Assembly: GCF_028618695.1 (NCBI RefSeq) | Contig: NZ_JAQIVI010000792.1 | Location: forward strand, 1-5,370 | Direction of reading: 5' to 3' | Source: Natrinema soli | Lineage (GTDB): Archaea > Halobacteriota > Halobacteria > Halobacteriales > Natrialbaceae | Length of the DNA: 5,370 nt | Shown: positions 1 through 4,959 of the stretch, one piece after another | Layout of the letters: every line of letters starts with the position of its first letter | Position numbering within the stretch: position 1 is the stretch's first letter | Made by a program: the position numbers and the translations under genes | The notes under the pieces: model-generated | Databases searched by the model: none | What the model was told of the DNA's origin: nothing | The model's input: the letters and a program-made list of their open reading frames with translations, nothing else

Positions 1-1
1 C

Positions 2-598
2 CTGCACGTCCCCGACTATCTCGGTCGGGATCCGAACGGGCCGTCGCTCGGCGATCTCGACGCCGCTCGGCGGACTGACGGCGTCGCGGCGACGAAGCTC
101 GCGTCGACGACCGAGGAGTGGCCGAACCTGCGGATCGGTTCGGTCGCGGTCGACTCGAGCGATTCGGACGTCGTCCTCTCGGCGACCGTTCGGTACAAAC
201 CCGACCTCGCCACGGCCGCCGAGACCGATCGGTGGGGCTACGCGGAAACCGATCCGATTCCGGCCGTCGAACTCGTCGATGTCGAACCCGAACTCGCGGC
301 GCTCGTCGAAGCCGTCGTCCCCTACGCCACCGAAGCGGGCGACGGCGTCGCCGGCTTCAGACCGACCGCCGCGAAGACGATATCGCCACTCGACCGCCTC
401 GAGGCGCTGACGCTGCCCCGTCCGAACGAGGTCGAAGACGGGCTTCGACGGTTTCTCGACGCTCGAGACCGGGCCGCGGAACTCGAGGCGGCGATCGACG
501 CGACCGACCGGCGGATCGACGATCGCGCGTGTTCGCTGTACGGACTGACGGACGCGGAGCGCGAAACAGTCCGTCGCGAATTCGGCGGCGAGCGGTAG
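2..598 (+). CDS. C-terminal end of an Eco57I-type restriction-modification DNA methylase (partial, runs off left edge)
   Basis: About 198 C-terminal residues of a larger protein are visible, read in the frame that ends at TAG 596-598; no start lies in the window. The tail resembles haloarchaeal Eco57I/type IIG-like N6-adenine methylases. It has a segment with WGYAETDPIPAVEL, then AGFRPTAAKT followed by LDRLEALTLP, which I associate with the TaqI-like target-recognition domain. A charged, probably helical stretch follows and ends in the tail SLYGLTDAE, common at the end of this family. Such proteins methylate, and often also cleave, specific DNA sites as host defence. The catalytic SAM and NPPY motifs would lie upstream and cannot be checked, so activity and completeness are unknown. 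Codon use is typical GC-rich haloarchaeal. It converges on the DUF2071 gene with a 27-bp gap. The family call rests on recollected motif similarity only. Confidence 0.65.
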   Translation: MHVPDYLGRDPNGPSLGDLDAARRTDGVAATKLASTTEEWPNLRIGSVAVDSSDSDVVLSATVRYKPDLATAAETDRWGYAETDPIPAVELVDVEPELAALVEAVVPYATEAGDGVAGFRPTAAKTISPLDRLEALTLPRPNEVEDGLRRFLDARDRAAELEAAIDATDRRIDDRACSLYGLTDAERETVRREFGGER

Positions 599-625
599 AC
601 CGTGCTCGCTCGGCCAGTCGGGTGA

Positions 626-1351
626 TCACTGCTCGTTCTCGAGGCGCTCACTCGGCGATGCGACGACGTCGAGGCCCGGGCTGTAGAAGTACACCGGCTC
701 GGACGCCGGGTGCGCGAAGCCGTCGGCGGCCAGTACGGTATTCGTCTCGATATCGGCGGCGGCCGGATACAGCGTCCATGGGTCGTGCTCGACGTCGGTG
801 TAGCGAACCGTTCCGTCGGGGGCCTCCGTGTAGAACCGGTAGCGCTCGACGAGAAATTCCCCCAGCGGGTCGTCGGGAGCCGAAAACGGCTCGCCGGTCG
901 GCCGATAGGTCGCCTCGTACTCGGCCGGTCGGGCGCCGGGATGGCGTCGCCGACTGCTGAATCGAATCCGCCCGTCGGCCCCGTTCCCCTCCGGGGTCGC
1001 CTCGACGTCGAGCGAGATGCGGGCGTAGTAGTACGGCAGGTGATGGAACAGGCGTGCACCGACGACGCTCGCGAGTCCCTGCGCGTCGAGGCTAAAGAAG
1101 TAGACGCTGGGCACTCCGTCGCGGATGACGTACGTCCTGACGTTGAGCTCCGGCAATCGGATCCCGGCCCGTTCGGGAAGCCCCCTCGGCCGGACGGCGA
1201 CGTTCGTGAACGGAATCACCGACAGCCACGCGGTACCGTCGTGTTCGTCGACCTCGAGCGCGTCGGGGAGATGTGCCTCCATCATCGCCGGATCGACCGG
1301 CCAGTTCTCGAACAGCAGGTGTCGCCAGCCCATCTCGAGCGGAACAACCAT
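626..1351 (-). CDS. DUF2071 (YqjF-like) family protein
   Basis: An intact 241-residue protein of about the usual length for DUF2071/COG3361 (B. subtilis YqjF-like). Hallmarks are the N-terminal MGWRHLLFENWPVDP, then AWLSVIPFTNVAVRPRGLP, a central PELNVRTYV, the block GVPSVYFFSLDA, HHLPYYYARISL, and a C-terminal PVYFYSPGLDV. From family knowledge the fold is related to the acetoacetate decarboxylase-like superfamily; no reaction is established, so none is assigned. No signal peptide or membrane segment is seen, so it is probably cytosolic. The ATG at 1349-1351 is chosen because family similarity begins almost at once (PLEMGW). A T6 tract about 26 bp upstream would suit a leaderless transcript. 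Codon use matches the GC-rich flank, so the gene looks native. It lies 68 bp downstream of the kinase remnant on the same strand and converges on the restriction-modification gene. Confidence 0.88.
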   Translation of the reverse strand: MVVPLEMGWRHLLFENWPVDPAMMEAHLPDALEVDEHDGTAWLSVIPFTNVAVRPRGLPERAGIRLPELNVRTYVIRDGVPSVYFFSLDAQGLASVVGARLFHHLPYYYARISLDVEATPEGNGADGRIRFSSRRRHPGARPAEYEATYRPTGEPFSAPDDPLGEFLVERYRFYTEAPDGTVRYTDVEHDPWTLYPAAADIETNTVLAADGFAHPASEPVYFYSPGLDVVASPSERLENEQ

Positions 1352-1374
1352 CGTTGTCCATTCGGTATCCGCGC

Positions 1375-1410
1375 AAAAAACAGCTTCCGATTCTCGAAAC
1401 CGATGATCGG
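1375..1410 (-). promoter_or_regulatory. T6 tract with weak hairpin: possible end of the kinase transcript and/or promoter of the DUF2071 gene
   Basis: Reading the - strand after the kinase stop, the arms CCGAT (1410-1406) and ATCGG (1391-1387) can pair around a 14-nt loop. A TTTTTT run follows at 1380-1375. The hairpin is weak, but archaeal terminators often need only a T-rich stretch. The same T-run is centred about 26 bp upstream of the DUF2071 ATG, the usual archaeal TATA distance for a leaderless transcript, although it is not a good TATA match. Both roles are inferred. Confidence 0.35.
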
Positions 1411-1419
1411 TGCGGCGAG

Positions 1420-1827
1420 TCAGGAATCACTGGCAGTCGGTGCCGGCAGGGTGAACGAGATCGCGGTCCCGTCGTCGGACTCGGATTCGACCCAGATCTC
1501 GCCGCCAGCAGACGAGCGAAGGGAGTCTGTCGAGCCCGGCCTCACGCTGTTCGGCCGGACGCCGTGGCGCTCGACGATGCGCCGACAGAGCGCGAGGCCG
1601 ATGCCGGTGCCGGCGTGTTCCTCGTGAGTGTGTAGCCGTTCGAACACCTGAAACACGCGATCCGCGGCGTCGGAGTCGATACCGATCCCGTCATCGCGAA
1701 CCGAGATGCTTCGCCCCGAGCCGTTCCGTCGGTCCTCGACATGGATCCGCGGCGGCCCCTCGCCGCTGTACTCGAGCGTGTTGTCGAGCAGGTTTTGAAA
1801 CTTGTTGTCACTTAGTAGTATCCACAT
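1420..1827 (-). pseudogene. Truncated sensor histidine kinase, HATPase_c domain only, with a 19-codon insertion
   Basis: The reading frame keeps the ATP-binding boxes of a haloarchaeal sensor kinase: N box FQNLLDNTLEYSG near the very start, G1 box RDDGIGID, then F and G2 boxes in VFERLHTHEEHAGTGIGLAL, then CRRIVERHG, and a C-terminal GGEIWVES leading to FTLPA. The dimerisation/phospho-histidine domain and all sensor domains are missing. Kinase similarity begins at the Phe codon 1798-1800; the preceding nine residues (MWILLSDNK) look non-homologous and come from AT-rich DNA. Between ERHG and GEIWVES, normally adjacent, sit 19 extra codons (about 1504-1560). Without its phosphoacceptor domain it cannot autophosphorylate in the usual way, so I treat it as a remnant. 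The ATG at 1827 is simply the first available start and may not be used. It points towards the DUF2071 gene and away from the protease gene. Confidence 0.85.
1504..1560 (-). other. 57-bp in-frame insertion in the kinase ATP-binding domain, containing a dyad
   Basis: In this kinase family the G2 region runs straight from ERHG to GEIWVES. Here 19 codons are interposed without breaking the frame. The inserted DNA contains a perfect 6-bp inverted repeat, CCGGCC at 1536-1541 and GGCCGG at 1553-1558, around an 11-nt loop. GGC codons stand at both ends, so a 3-bp target duplication is possible but cannot be told from the natural Gly-Gly. The exact ends are inferred from family conservation. Confidence 0.6.
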
Positions 1828-1830
1828 GAA

Positions 1831-1839
1831 CTATTTTTC
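1831..1839 (+). promoter_or_regulatory. Candidate TATA-box region for the protease gene
   Basis: The AT-rich CTATTTTTC lies 24-32 bp before 1863 and is the best TATA-like sequence upstream of the protease gene. Initiation near 1860-1863 would give either a leaderless transcript beginning at the in-frame GTG 1863 or a leader of about 40 nt before the preferred ATG 1902. No clear BRE is visible. Confidence 0.4.
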
Positions 1840-1873
1840 AGGTAGCATAGAAATAGCAGACTGTGACTAACAA

Positions 1874-1887
1874 TAGTAGAGCTACTA
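1874..1887 (+). promoter_or_regulatory. Inverted repeat between promoter and ATG of the protease gene (possible operator)
   Basis: TAGTAG (1874-1879) and CTACTA (1882-1887) are perfect inverted arms with a 2-bp spacer. They lie 14 bp before the ATG at 1902 and downstream of the TATA-like sequence. That position suits a repressor site or a small leader hairpin. A further TAGTAG occurs at 1813-1818. A function is inferred from position only. Confidence 0.3.
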
Positions 1888-1901
1888 ATGGACATAGCTG
1901 T

Positions 1902-3278
1902 ATGTCAAATAGAACACGCCGAACATTCCTCAAGGTGAGTGGCAGTCTGCTCGGTGGAATTGCGATGGGAAGTTCGGTTATTGTAGCAGCATCAACCGAT
2001 AGATTCCTCGTTGATACTAAGGCAACCCCCCGAGCAAAAGTCACAGCGGCAGGTCTTGACATTGTTCATGACCTCAACGAGATCGACCTATTGGTCGTAG
2101 AGGGAACTGAGGCCGAAGTGAAGTCGCTAAACGCACGGTACGCCCCGGATAGTACTTACTCACTTAACCGCCCTCTCAGCGAACAGACACCGATCACAGC
2201 CAGTGCAATTGACGAGCCCGGATACGGATACCAATGGGATAAGCAGGCCCAGAGCATCCCGGAAGCCCACGAGATTACTCGCGGAGAAGGAACTCGAGTG
2301 ACCGTTATTGACTCAGGGGTCGCCGCTGGTCATCCGAACCTCGAGCATGCAGTGAACGAAGACTTGTCTCGGAATTTTACTGATGATGACTATGGTGCTA
2401 GTGGTCCATACGGTGGGTATCACGGTACCCATGTTGCTGGTATTATCGCCGCAAACGACCAGAACGAAGAGGGCGTCGTTGGTACTGCGCCTGGGACAGA
2501 GGTCGTCGACTGCCGGGTGTTCTCACCAGACGCACTGGCGTCATTCGCAGATATTCTCGCAGCCATCGTCTACAGTGTCCGCATTGATGCCGATGCCGCC
2601 AACATGAGTATTGGAGCGTATCCAGTCTCGCGCGAGAGGCTCGGCCAATTCTACGGCATGGCTCTCAACCGGGTCACGACCTACGCTAATAACCATGGGA
2701 CGTTGCTCATCGCAGCCGCAGGTAACGACAGTGCGGACCTCCAGCACGACGGGCGTATCTGCGGAGACTTCGATGACGATGGCACGGACGAATGCATCTC
2801 AGCTATCAGTCTTCCTAACGAGGCGGCGACCGTCATGTCCATCAGCGCCACCGGACCAATTGGCTACCAGTGGGGCGATGAGGGGCTTGAAGCGGATTTC
2901 GATAGTCCAACGTTCTACACCAATTATGGGACGAACGCAATCAACATCGCTGCGCCCGGCGGAGACGCCGACCTCGCAGCCATCGGTACAGACGTCAATT
3001 GGCGATTCGACCTCGTATTCAACACTATCGCCGTACCCGATTACGCTGACGATGGTTCCTATATGGGGGCAGTCTATGGATACGATTGGCTTGCTGGAAC
3101 ATCGATGGCTTGTCCACAAGTCGTGGGAGCTGCTGCCCTCGTTAAGAGCCAGAATCCTACTTTCAACGCAAATCAGGTACGCAAGACGCTGGAGAATACT
3201 GCTGAGACAGTTGAAGAACACGACAAGGCATACTACGGGTCTGGCTTCCTGAATCCAGCAGCAGCTGTTGACCAATGA
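1902..3278 (+). CDS. Tat-exported subtilisin-like serine protease (S8 family, halolysin-type, no C-terminal extension)
   Basis: A 458-residue secreted endopeptidase. The N-terminus MSNRTRRTFLKVSG is a twin-arginine signal (RR at 6-7) followed by a hydrophobic stretch to about residue 31, implying folded export through Tat. Residues about 35-100 look like an inhibitor-I9-type propeptide. The S8 catalytic domain follows with Asp137 in VTVIDSGV, His174 in YHGTHVAGI, oxyanion Asn275 in AAAGNDS and Ser401 in AGTSMACP. All key residues are present, so it should be active. Cys287 and Cys298 bracket an acidic DFDDDGTDE loop, a plausible calcium site closed by a disulfide. The protein ends just after the catalytic domain and lacks the C-terminal extension of classical halolysins. 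ATG 1902 is preferred because it gives a standard Tat N-region; an in-frame GTG at 1863 would add 13 residues. Composition is AT-richer than the flanks, suggesting transfer. Confidence 0.92.
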   Translation: MSNRTRRTFLKVSGSLLGGIAMGSSVIVAASTDRFLVDTKATPRAKVTAAGLDIVHDLNEIDLLVVEGTEAEVKSLNARYAPDSTYSLNRPLSEQTPITASAIDEPGYGYQWDKQAQSIPEAHEITRGEGTRVTVIDSGVAAGHPNLEHAVNEDLSRNFTDDDYGASGPYGGYHGTHVAGIIAANDQNEEGVVGTAPGTEVVDCRVFSPDALASFADILAAIVYSVRIDADAANMSIGAYPVSRERLGQFYGMALNRVTTYANNHGTLLIAAAGNDSADLQHDGRICGDFDDDGTDECISAISLPNEAATVMSISATGPIGYQWGDEGLEADFDSPTFYTNYGTNAINIAAPGGDADLAAIGTDVNWRFDLVFNTIAVPDYADDGSYMGAVYGYDWLAGTSMACPQVVGAAALVKSQNPTFNANQVRKTLENTAETVEEHDKAYYGSGFLNPAAAVDQ

Positions 3279-3282
3279 AATC

Positions 3283-3309
3283 TGGACTGAGACGACTCCA
3301 TCTATTTTT
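3283..3309 (+). terminator. Putative terminator of the protease gene
   Basis: Just after the protease stop, TGGA (3283-3286) and TCCA (3297-3300) can form a short stem with a 10-nt loop. The T-rich TCTATTTTT follows, ending at 3309. The stem is weak; the T-run is the main evidence. Confidence 0.4.
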
Positions 3310-3327
3310 CCATGGCAGTTAGAGAGA

Positions 3328-3344
3328 AGTTCGAGTGGCCATCC
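3328..3344 (+). repeat. Downstream repeat, copy 1 (CGAGTGGCCAT core)
   Basis: The 11-bp core CGAGTGGCCAT at 3332-3342 lies 54 bp after the protease stop. It recurs exactly at 4129-4139, 49 bp after the lipoprotein stop. Neighbouring bases also match: AGT plus one differing base before the core, and one differing base plus C after it. The equal placement after both island genes suggests a shared 3' module. Confidence 0.5.
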
Positions 3345-3480
3345 AACTTTAATAAATAACACACAAATAACATCCGTAGCTCAGAATTGAACCCCAGCTA
3401 TTCTGCCGACATTGCATTCCGATATCGTTCTCATCTATATTTCATTGTAATGGGATTTAGTTCATGAGTGATATTAGTCC

Positions 3481-3497
3481 TGTAAAAGTTAATTACA
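3481..3497 (+). promoter_or_regulatory. Dyad TGTAA-N7-TTACA overlapping the lipoprotein promoter
   Basis: TGTAA at 3481-3485 and TTACA at 3493-3497 form a perfect inverted repeat with a 7-bp spacer. The spacer and right arm contain TTAATTA (3489-3495), the best TATA-like sequence upstream of the lipoprotein gene; it would place transcription start roughly 10-15 bp before the ATG at 3532. A dyad on top of a TATA box is typical of a repressor operator, but that role is inferred. Confidence 0.4.
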
Positions 3498-3531
3498 CAA
3501 AGCACATTACTACTGACTTCCCTGCGTGAAT

Positions 3532-4080
3532 ATGGACTATTTGCGAAGGAAGGTGTTAGGGGTAAGTGCTATCAGTCTCAGTGGGGTTGCAGGATGTCTC
3601 AGTAGCGATGAAGCTGATGACAGTAATGGAACTGATGAAACTAATGGGTCGTCAAATTCGGATACTGACAATGATGACATTCTAGATGCAAGTGATGACT
3701 ATCCCCGTGACCCTGACTTGAGTCAAAGAGAAACAAAATCAGACACCCGAAAAATTGAGGAAGATGAGTGGATTTATTATGAGTTCGGTTTTGATAGTAC
3801 TGGGTTCATTGAGTACGACTTCATTGTCCGTGAGGGTCCAGAGATTGACGTTATGTTCCTCGACGAGTCAGAATATAATTACTTTAGTAACGATGACCGT
3901 TTTTCATACAAACCGGAACTTAGTGCGCTTGAGAGCGCTGGAAAAACAGTCAGTAGCAAGGTCACAGAAGGGTCCTACCGGCTAATACTGGATAATTCGA
4001 ATTTGGGAGAGGCAGCACCACCAACTAATTTTAGCAACGATGTTATTACTGTCGAGTTTGACTTGGAAATTGGACGATAG
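3532..4080 (+). CDS. Tat lipoprotein of unknown function with acidic linker and calcium-repeat-like motif
   Basis: A 182-residue predicted lipoprotein; I do not recognise a named family. The N-terminus has a twin-arginine motif (YLRRKVLG) and a hydrophobic stretch ending in the lipobox GVAGC, with lipidated Cys22, so the mature protein should sit on the outer face of the membrane. Residues about 23-50 are a Ser/Asp/Asn/Thr/Glu linker. NDDILDASDDYPRDPD then resembles a thrombospondin type 3 calcium-binding repeat. Residues about 70-182 alternate as in a beta-sandwich, with WIYYEFGFDSTGF, IEYDFIVREGPEIDVMFLDE and EGSYRLILDNSN; this loosely recalls extracellular GOLD- or PPC-like domains, an inference only. 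ATG 3532 is preferred over the in-frame GTG at 3526 because it gives a compact Tat N-region. The gene is the most AT-rich in the window, suggesting acquisition. It lies 253 bp after the protease gene with its own promoter-like dyad. Confidence 0.85.
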   Translation: MDYLRRKVLGVSAISLSGVAGCLSSDEADDSNGTDETNGSSNSDTDNDDILDASDDYPRDPDLSQRETKSDTRKIEEDEWIYYEFGFDSTGFIEYDFIVREGPEIDVMFLDESEYNYFSNDDRFSYKPELSALESAGKTVSSKVTEGSYRLILDNSNLGEAAPPTNFSNDVITVEFDLEIGR

Positions 4081-4124
4081 GACAATGTCGTAACTCGTAT
4101 CCTTTTAGTTCAAGACTGCACAAG

Positions 4125-4141
4125 AGTCCGAGTGGCCATAC
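4125..4141 (+). repeat. Downstream repeat, copy 2 (CGAGTGGCCAT core)
   Basis: This is the second exact copy of the 11-bp core, at 4129-4139, 49 bp after the lipoprotein stop. Further on, CCAGCTAT occurs in both downstream regions (3394-3401 and 4198-4205) at similar distances from the core (62 and 69 bp), so an older, decayed duplication is possible. The first half of this copy, GAGTCCGAGTG, also recurs at 4409-4419. Confidence 0.5.
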
Positions 4142-4235
4142 ATGATTCTCTCGGTCACCAACCTCCCAGTGAGAAGTTGTCATCTCCCGGATTTAAACCA
4201 GCTATAAGGCCGGTACGAAGTTTCTCCATACCATA

Positions 4236-4289
4236 CCCCACTGTGTTTATTTGCGGTCGTAGGTGGGGAACGATAAATATACACTCCCC
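4236..4289. promoter_or_regulatory. TATA-like sequence framed by competing inverted repeats (orphan promoter candidate)
   Basis: CCCCAC (4236-4241) can pair with GTGGGG (4263-4268). The overlapping GGGGA (4265-4269) can instead pair with TCCCC (4285-4289), so the two hairpins exclude each other. ATAAATATA sits in the loop of the second hairpin and resembles an archaeal TATA box. No gene start follows at a useful distance on the + strand, so any transcript would be non-coding. Confidence 0.25.
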
Positions 4290-4445
4290 TCCATCCTTCC
4301 ACCATCTTTTCGCCAAGATAGCTGATATCATCACACACAAGGGTTATTATTGTAGAACAAGCTTTTCAGCATATCCGCCACTCGAGAGTGAGAGTGCTGT
4401 GCTCGGCTGAGTCCGAGTGATTTCGACTCCGACACGCAACGAGCT

Positions 4446-4477
4446 CGGACGCTGTACAGCCGTGAAACGGACGCTGT
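4446..4477. repeat. Two 10-bp direct repeats near the tRNA-Ala 3' end
   Basis: CGGACGCTGT occurs at 4446-4455 and again at 4468-4477, 22 bp apart start to start. The 10-bp palindrome GCTGTACAGC (4451-4460) overlaps the first copy. Repeats beside a tRNA 3' end can be integrase arm sites, but no integrase gene is in view. Confidence 0.4.
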
Positions 4478-4480
4478 CAG

Positions 4481-4507
4481 CTCCTCGAGAAAGGAGTGAA
4501 GTAGAAA
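4481..4507 (-). terminator. Possible termination region of tRNA-Ala
   Basis: Downstream of the tRNA on the - strand comes a pyrimidine-rich stretch (complement of 4489-4507). Within and after it, CTCCT and AGGAG (complements of 4492-4496 and 4481-4485) form a 5-bp stem with a 6-nt loop. There is no T-run after the stem, so the pyrimidine stretch is the likelier signal. Confidence 0.3.
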
Positions 4508-4579
4508 TGGACTCGGCGGGATTTGAACCCGCGGCCTCTCCCATGCCAAGGGAGTGATCTACCCCTGATCTACGAGCCC
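4508..4579 (-). tRNA. tRNA-Ala (anticodon GGC)
   Basis: A complete 72-nt cloverleaf. The acceptor GGGCTCG pairs with CGAGTCC, including the G3:U70 wobble that is the classic alanine identity element. The D arm has GATC stems. The anticodon stem CTCCC/GGGAG encloses the loop TTGGCAT, giving anticodon GGC. The T arm is GCGGG-TTCAAAT-CCCGC and the discriminator is A. CCA is not encoded, as is usual in haloarchaea. The product reads GCC and GCU alanine codons. No intron is present. Its 3' end faces the AT-rich segment, the orientation in which tRNA genes serve as integration sites, yet the gene itself is intact. Confidence 0.97.
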
Positions 4580-4607
4580 TCGAGCGCATCCCTCACTTTC
4601 CGTCGGG

Positions 4608-4617
4608 AATAGATAAA
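4608..4617 (-). promoter_or_regulatory. TATA box of tRNA-Ala
   Basis: TTTATCTATT on the - strand is centred about 33 bp upstream of the first tRNA nucleotide. With usual archaeal spacing, transcription would begin a few bases before the mature 5' end. Confidence 0.6.
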
Positions 4618-4831
4618 CCCCTCGAATTCCTCGAGTCCCCGTCACAGTCCCGCATTCACACGAATCCAACTTCCCCATCCGCGAGCGAATCCGAACCGAC
4701 TCGAACACAACATATCGCGGGTCCGTGTGGCTGTCGGCTCAGCCCCGGCCAGGTCCAGCGGCTCTGATACGGACTGGTGTACCGATTTCCCAGAGAACCG
4801 CGGAGACGGGAGTAACCGAAACAACCACGAA

Positions 4832-4920
4832 AGTCCCACCCGTATCGGCTGATCGGGATGCCACCGCGGGTGGGACTGAAAGGGTCTTTGCGGTAGTCGT
4901 AGCGAGTGGAGAGTATCCAC
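4832..4920 (+). ncRNA. Candidate structured RNA or dispersed haloarchaeal intergenic repeat
   Basis: AGTCCCACCCG (4832-4842) and CGGGTGGGACT (4867-4877) are perfect 11-bp inverted arms around a 24-nt loop. CCACC (4861-4865) and GGTGG (4869-4873) can form a tight alternative hairpin that uses the same right arm, so the two are mutually exclusive. A third hairpin, GTGGA (4906-4910) with TCCAC (4916-4920), follows. The phrase GGGTGGGACTGAAAGGG seems familiar to me from haloarchaeal intergenic DNA, but I cannot verify this. It could be an attenuator, a small RNA or a miniature repeat. The strand is assigned only because it precedes the methyltransferase gene. Confidence 0.35.
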
Positions 4921-4959
4921 GGGAGGACCTATCTACAACACCTCGACGGGTTACGAACA

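Larger units (their letters stand above)
4081..4507. other. 427-bp AT-rich stretch without a convincing gene between the lipoprotein gene and tRNA-Ala
   Basis: Open frames here lack family motifs, convincing starts and sensible composition, so none is called. The stretch holds the second copy of the downstream repeat (4129-4139), a TATA-like ATAAATATA between inverted G/C-rich arms (4236-4289), an inverted GAGTC/GACTC pair (4409-4413 and 4425-4429), and a pair of 10-bp direct repeats next to the tRNA 3' end. Base composition rises back towards the chromosomal level from about 4380. It could be island-end debris or carry a small untranslated RNA. Confidence 0.5.

Noticed and set aside
118..960. 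Long + strand open frame rich in Arg, Ser and Pro
   Set aside because: It is a GC-rich shadow crossing the restriction-modification tail and lying antisense to the DUF2071 gene; the composition is typical of a wrong frame.
1477..1484. GGACTCGG matching the tRNA-Ala 3' end, as a possible left attachment site
   Set aside because: It is only 8 bp and lies inside the conserved coding sequence for GEIWVES of the kinase.
3371..3395. tRNA-like words GTAGCTCAG and TTGAACCC close together
   Set aside because: The words correspond to opposite strands of a tRNA, and no acceptor or anticodon stem can be formed around them.
4187..4206. T-arm-like GGTTTAAATCC on the - strand as a possible att copy of the tRNA 3' end
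   Set aside because: Only about 17 of 28 aligned bases match tRNA-Ala, and the match does not extend to the tRNA 3' terminus.
4155..4340. 61-codon - strand open frame in the same spacer
   Set aside because: There is no recognisable domain, no ribosome site and no supporting neighbour; composition fits random AT-rich sequence.
4132..4410. + strand open frame starting GTG in the AT-rich spacer
   Set aside because: It has no family motif, no promoter at a suitable distance and a start inside the repeat copy; it is probably chance.
4850..4879. C/D-box guide RNA (CTGA at 4876-4879 as a D box)
   Set aside because: No adequate C box or C'/D' pair is found at the required spacing.
4832..4881. Resemblance of GGTGGGACTGAAAG to the 3' part of haloarchaeal CRISPR repeats
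   Set aside because: There is one inverted pair only, with no regularly spaced direct repeats or spacers, so this is not a CRISPR array.
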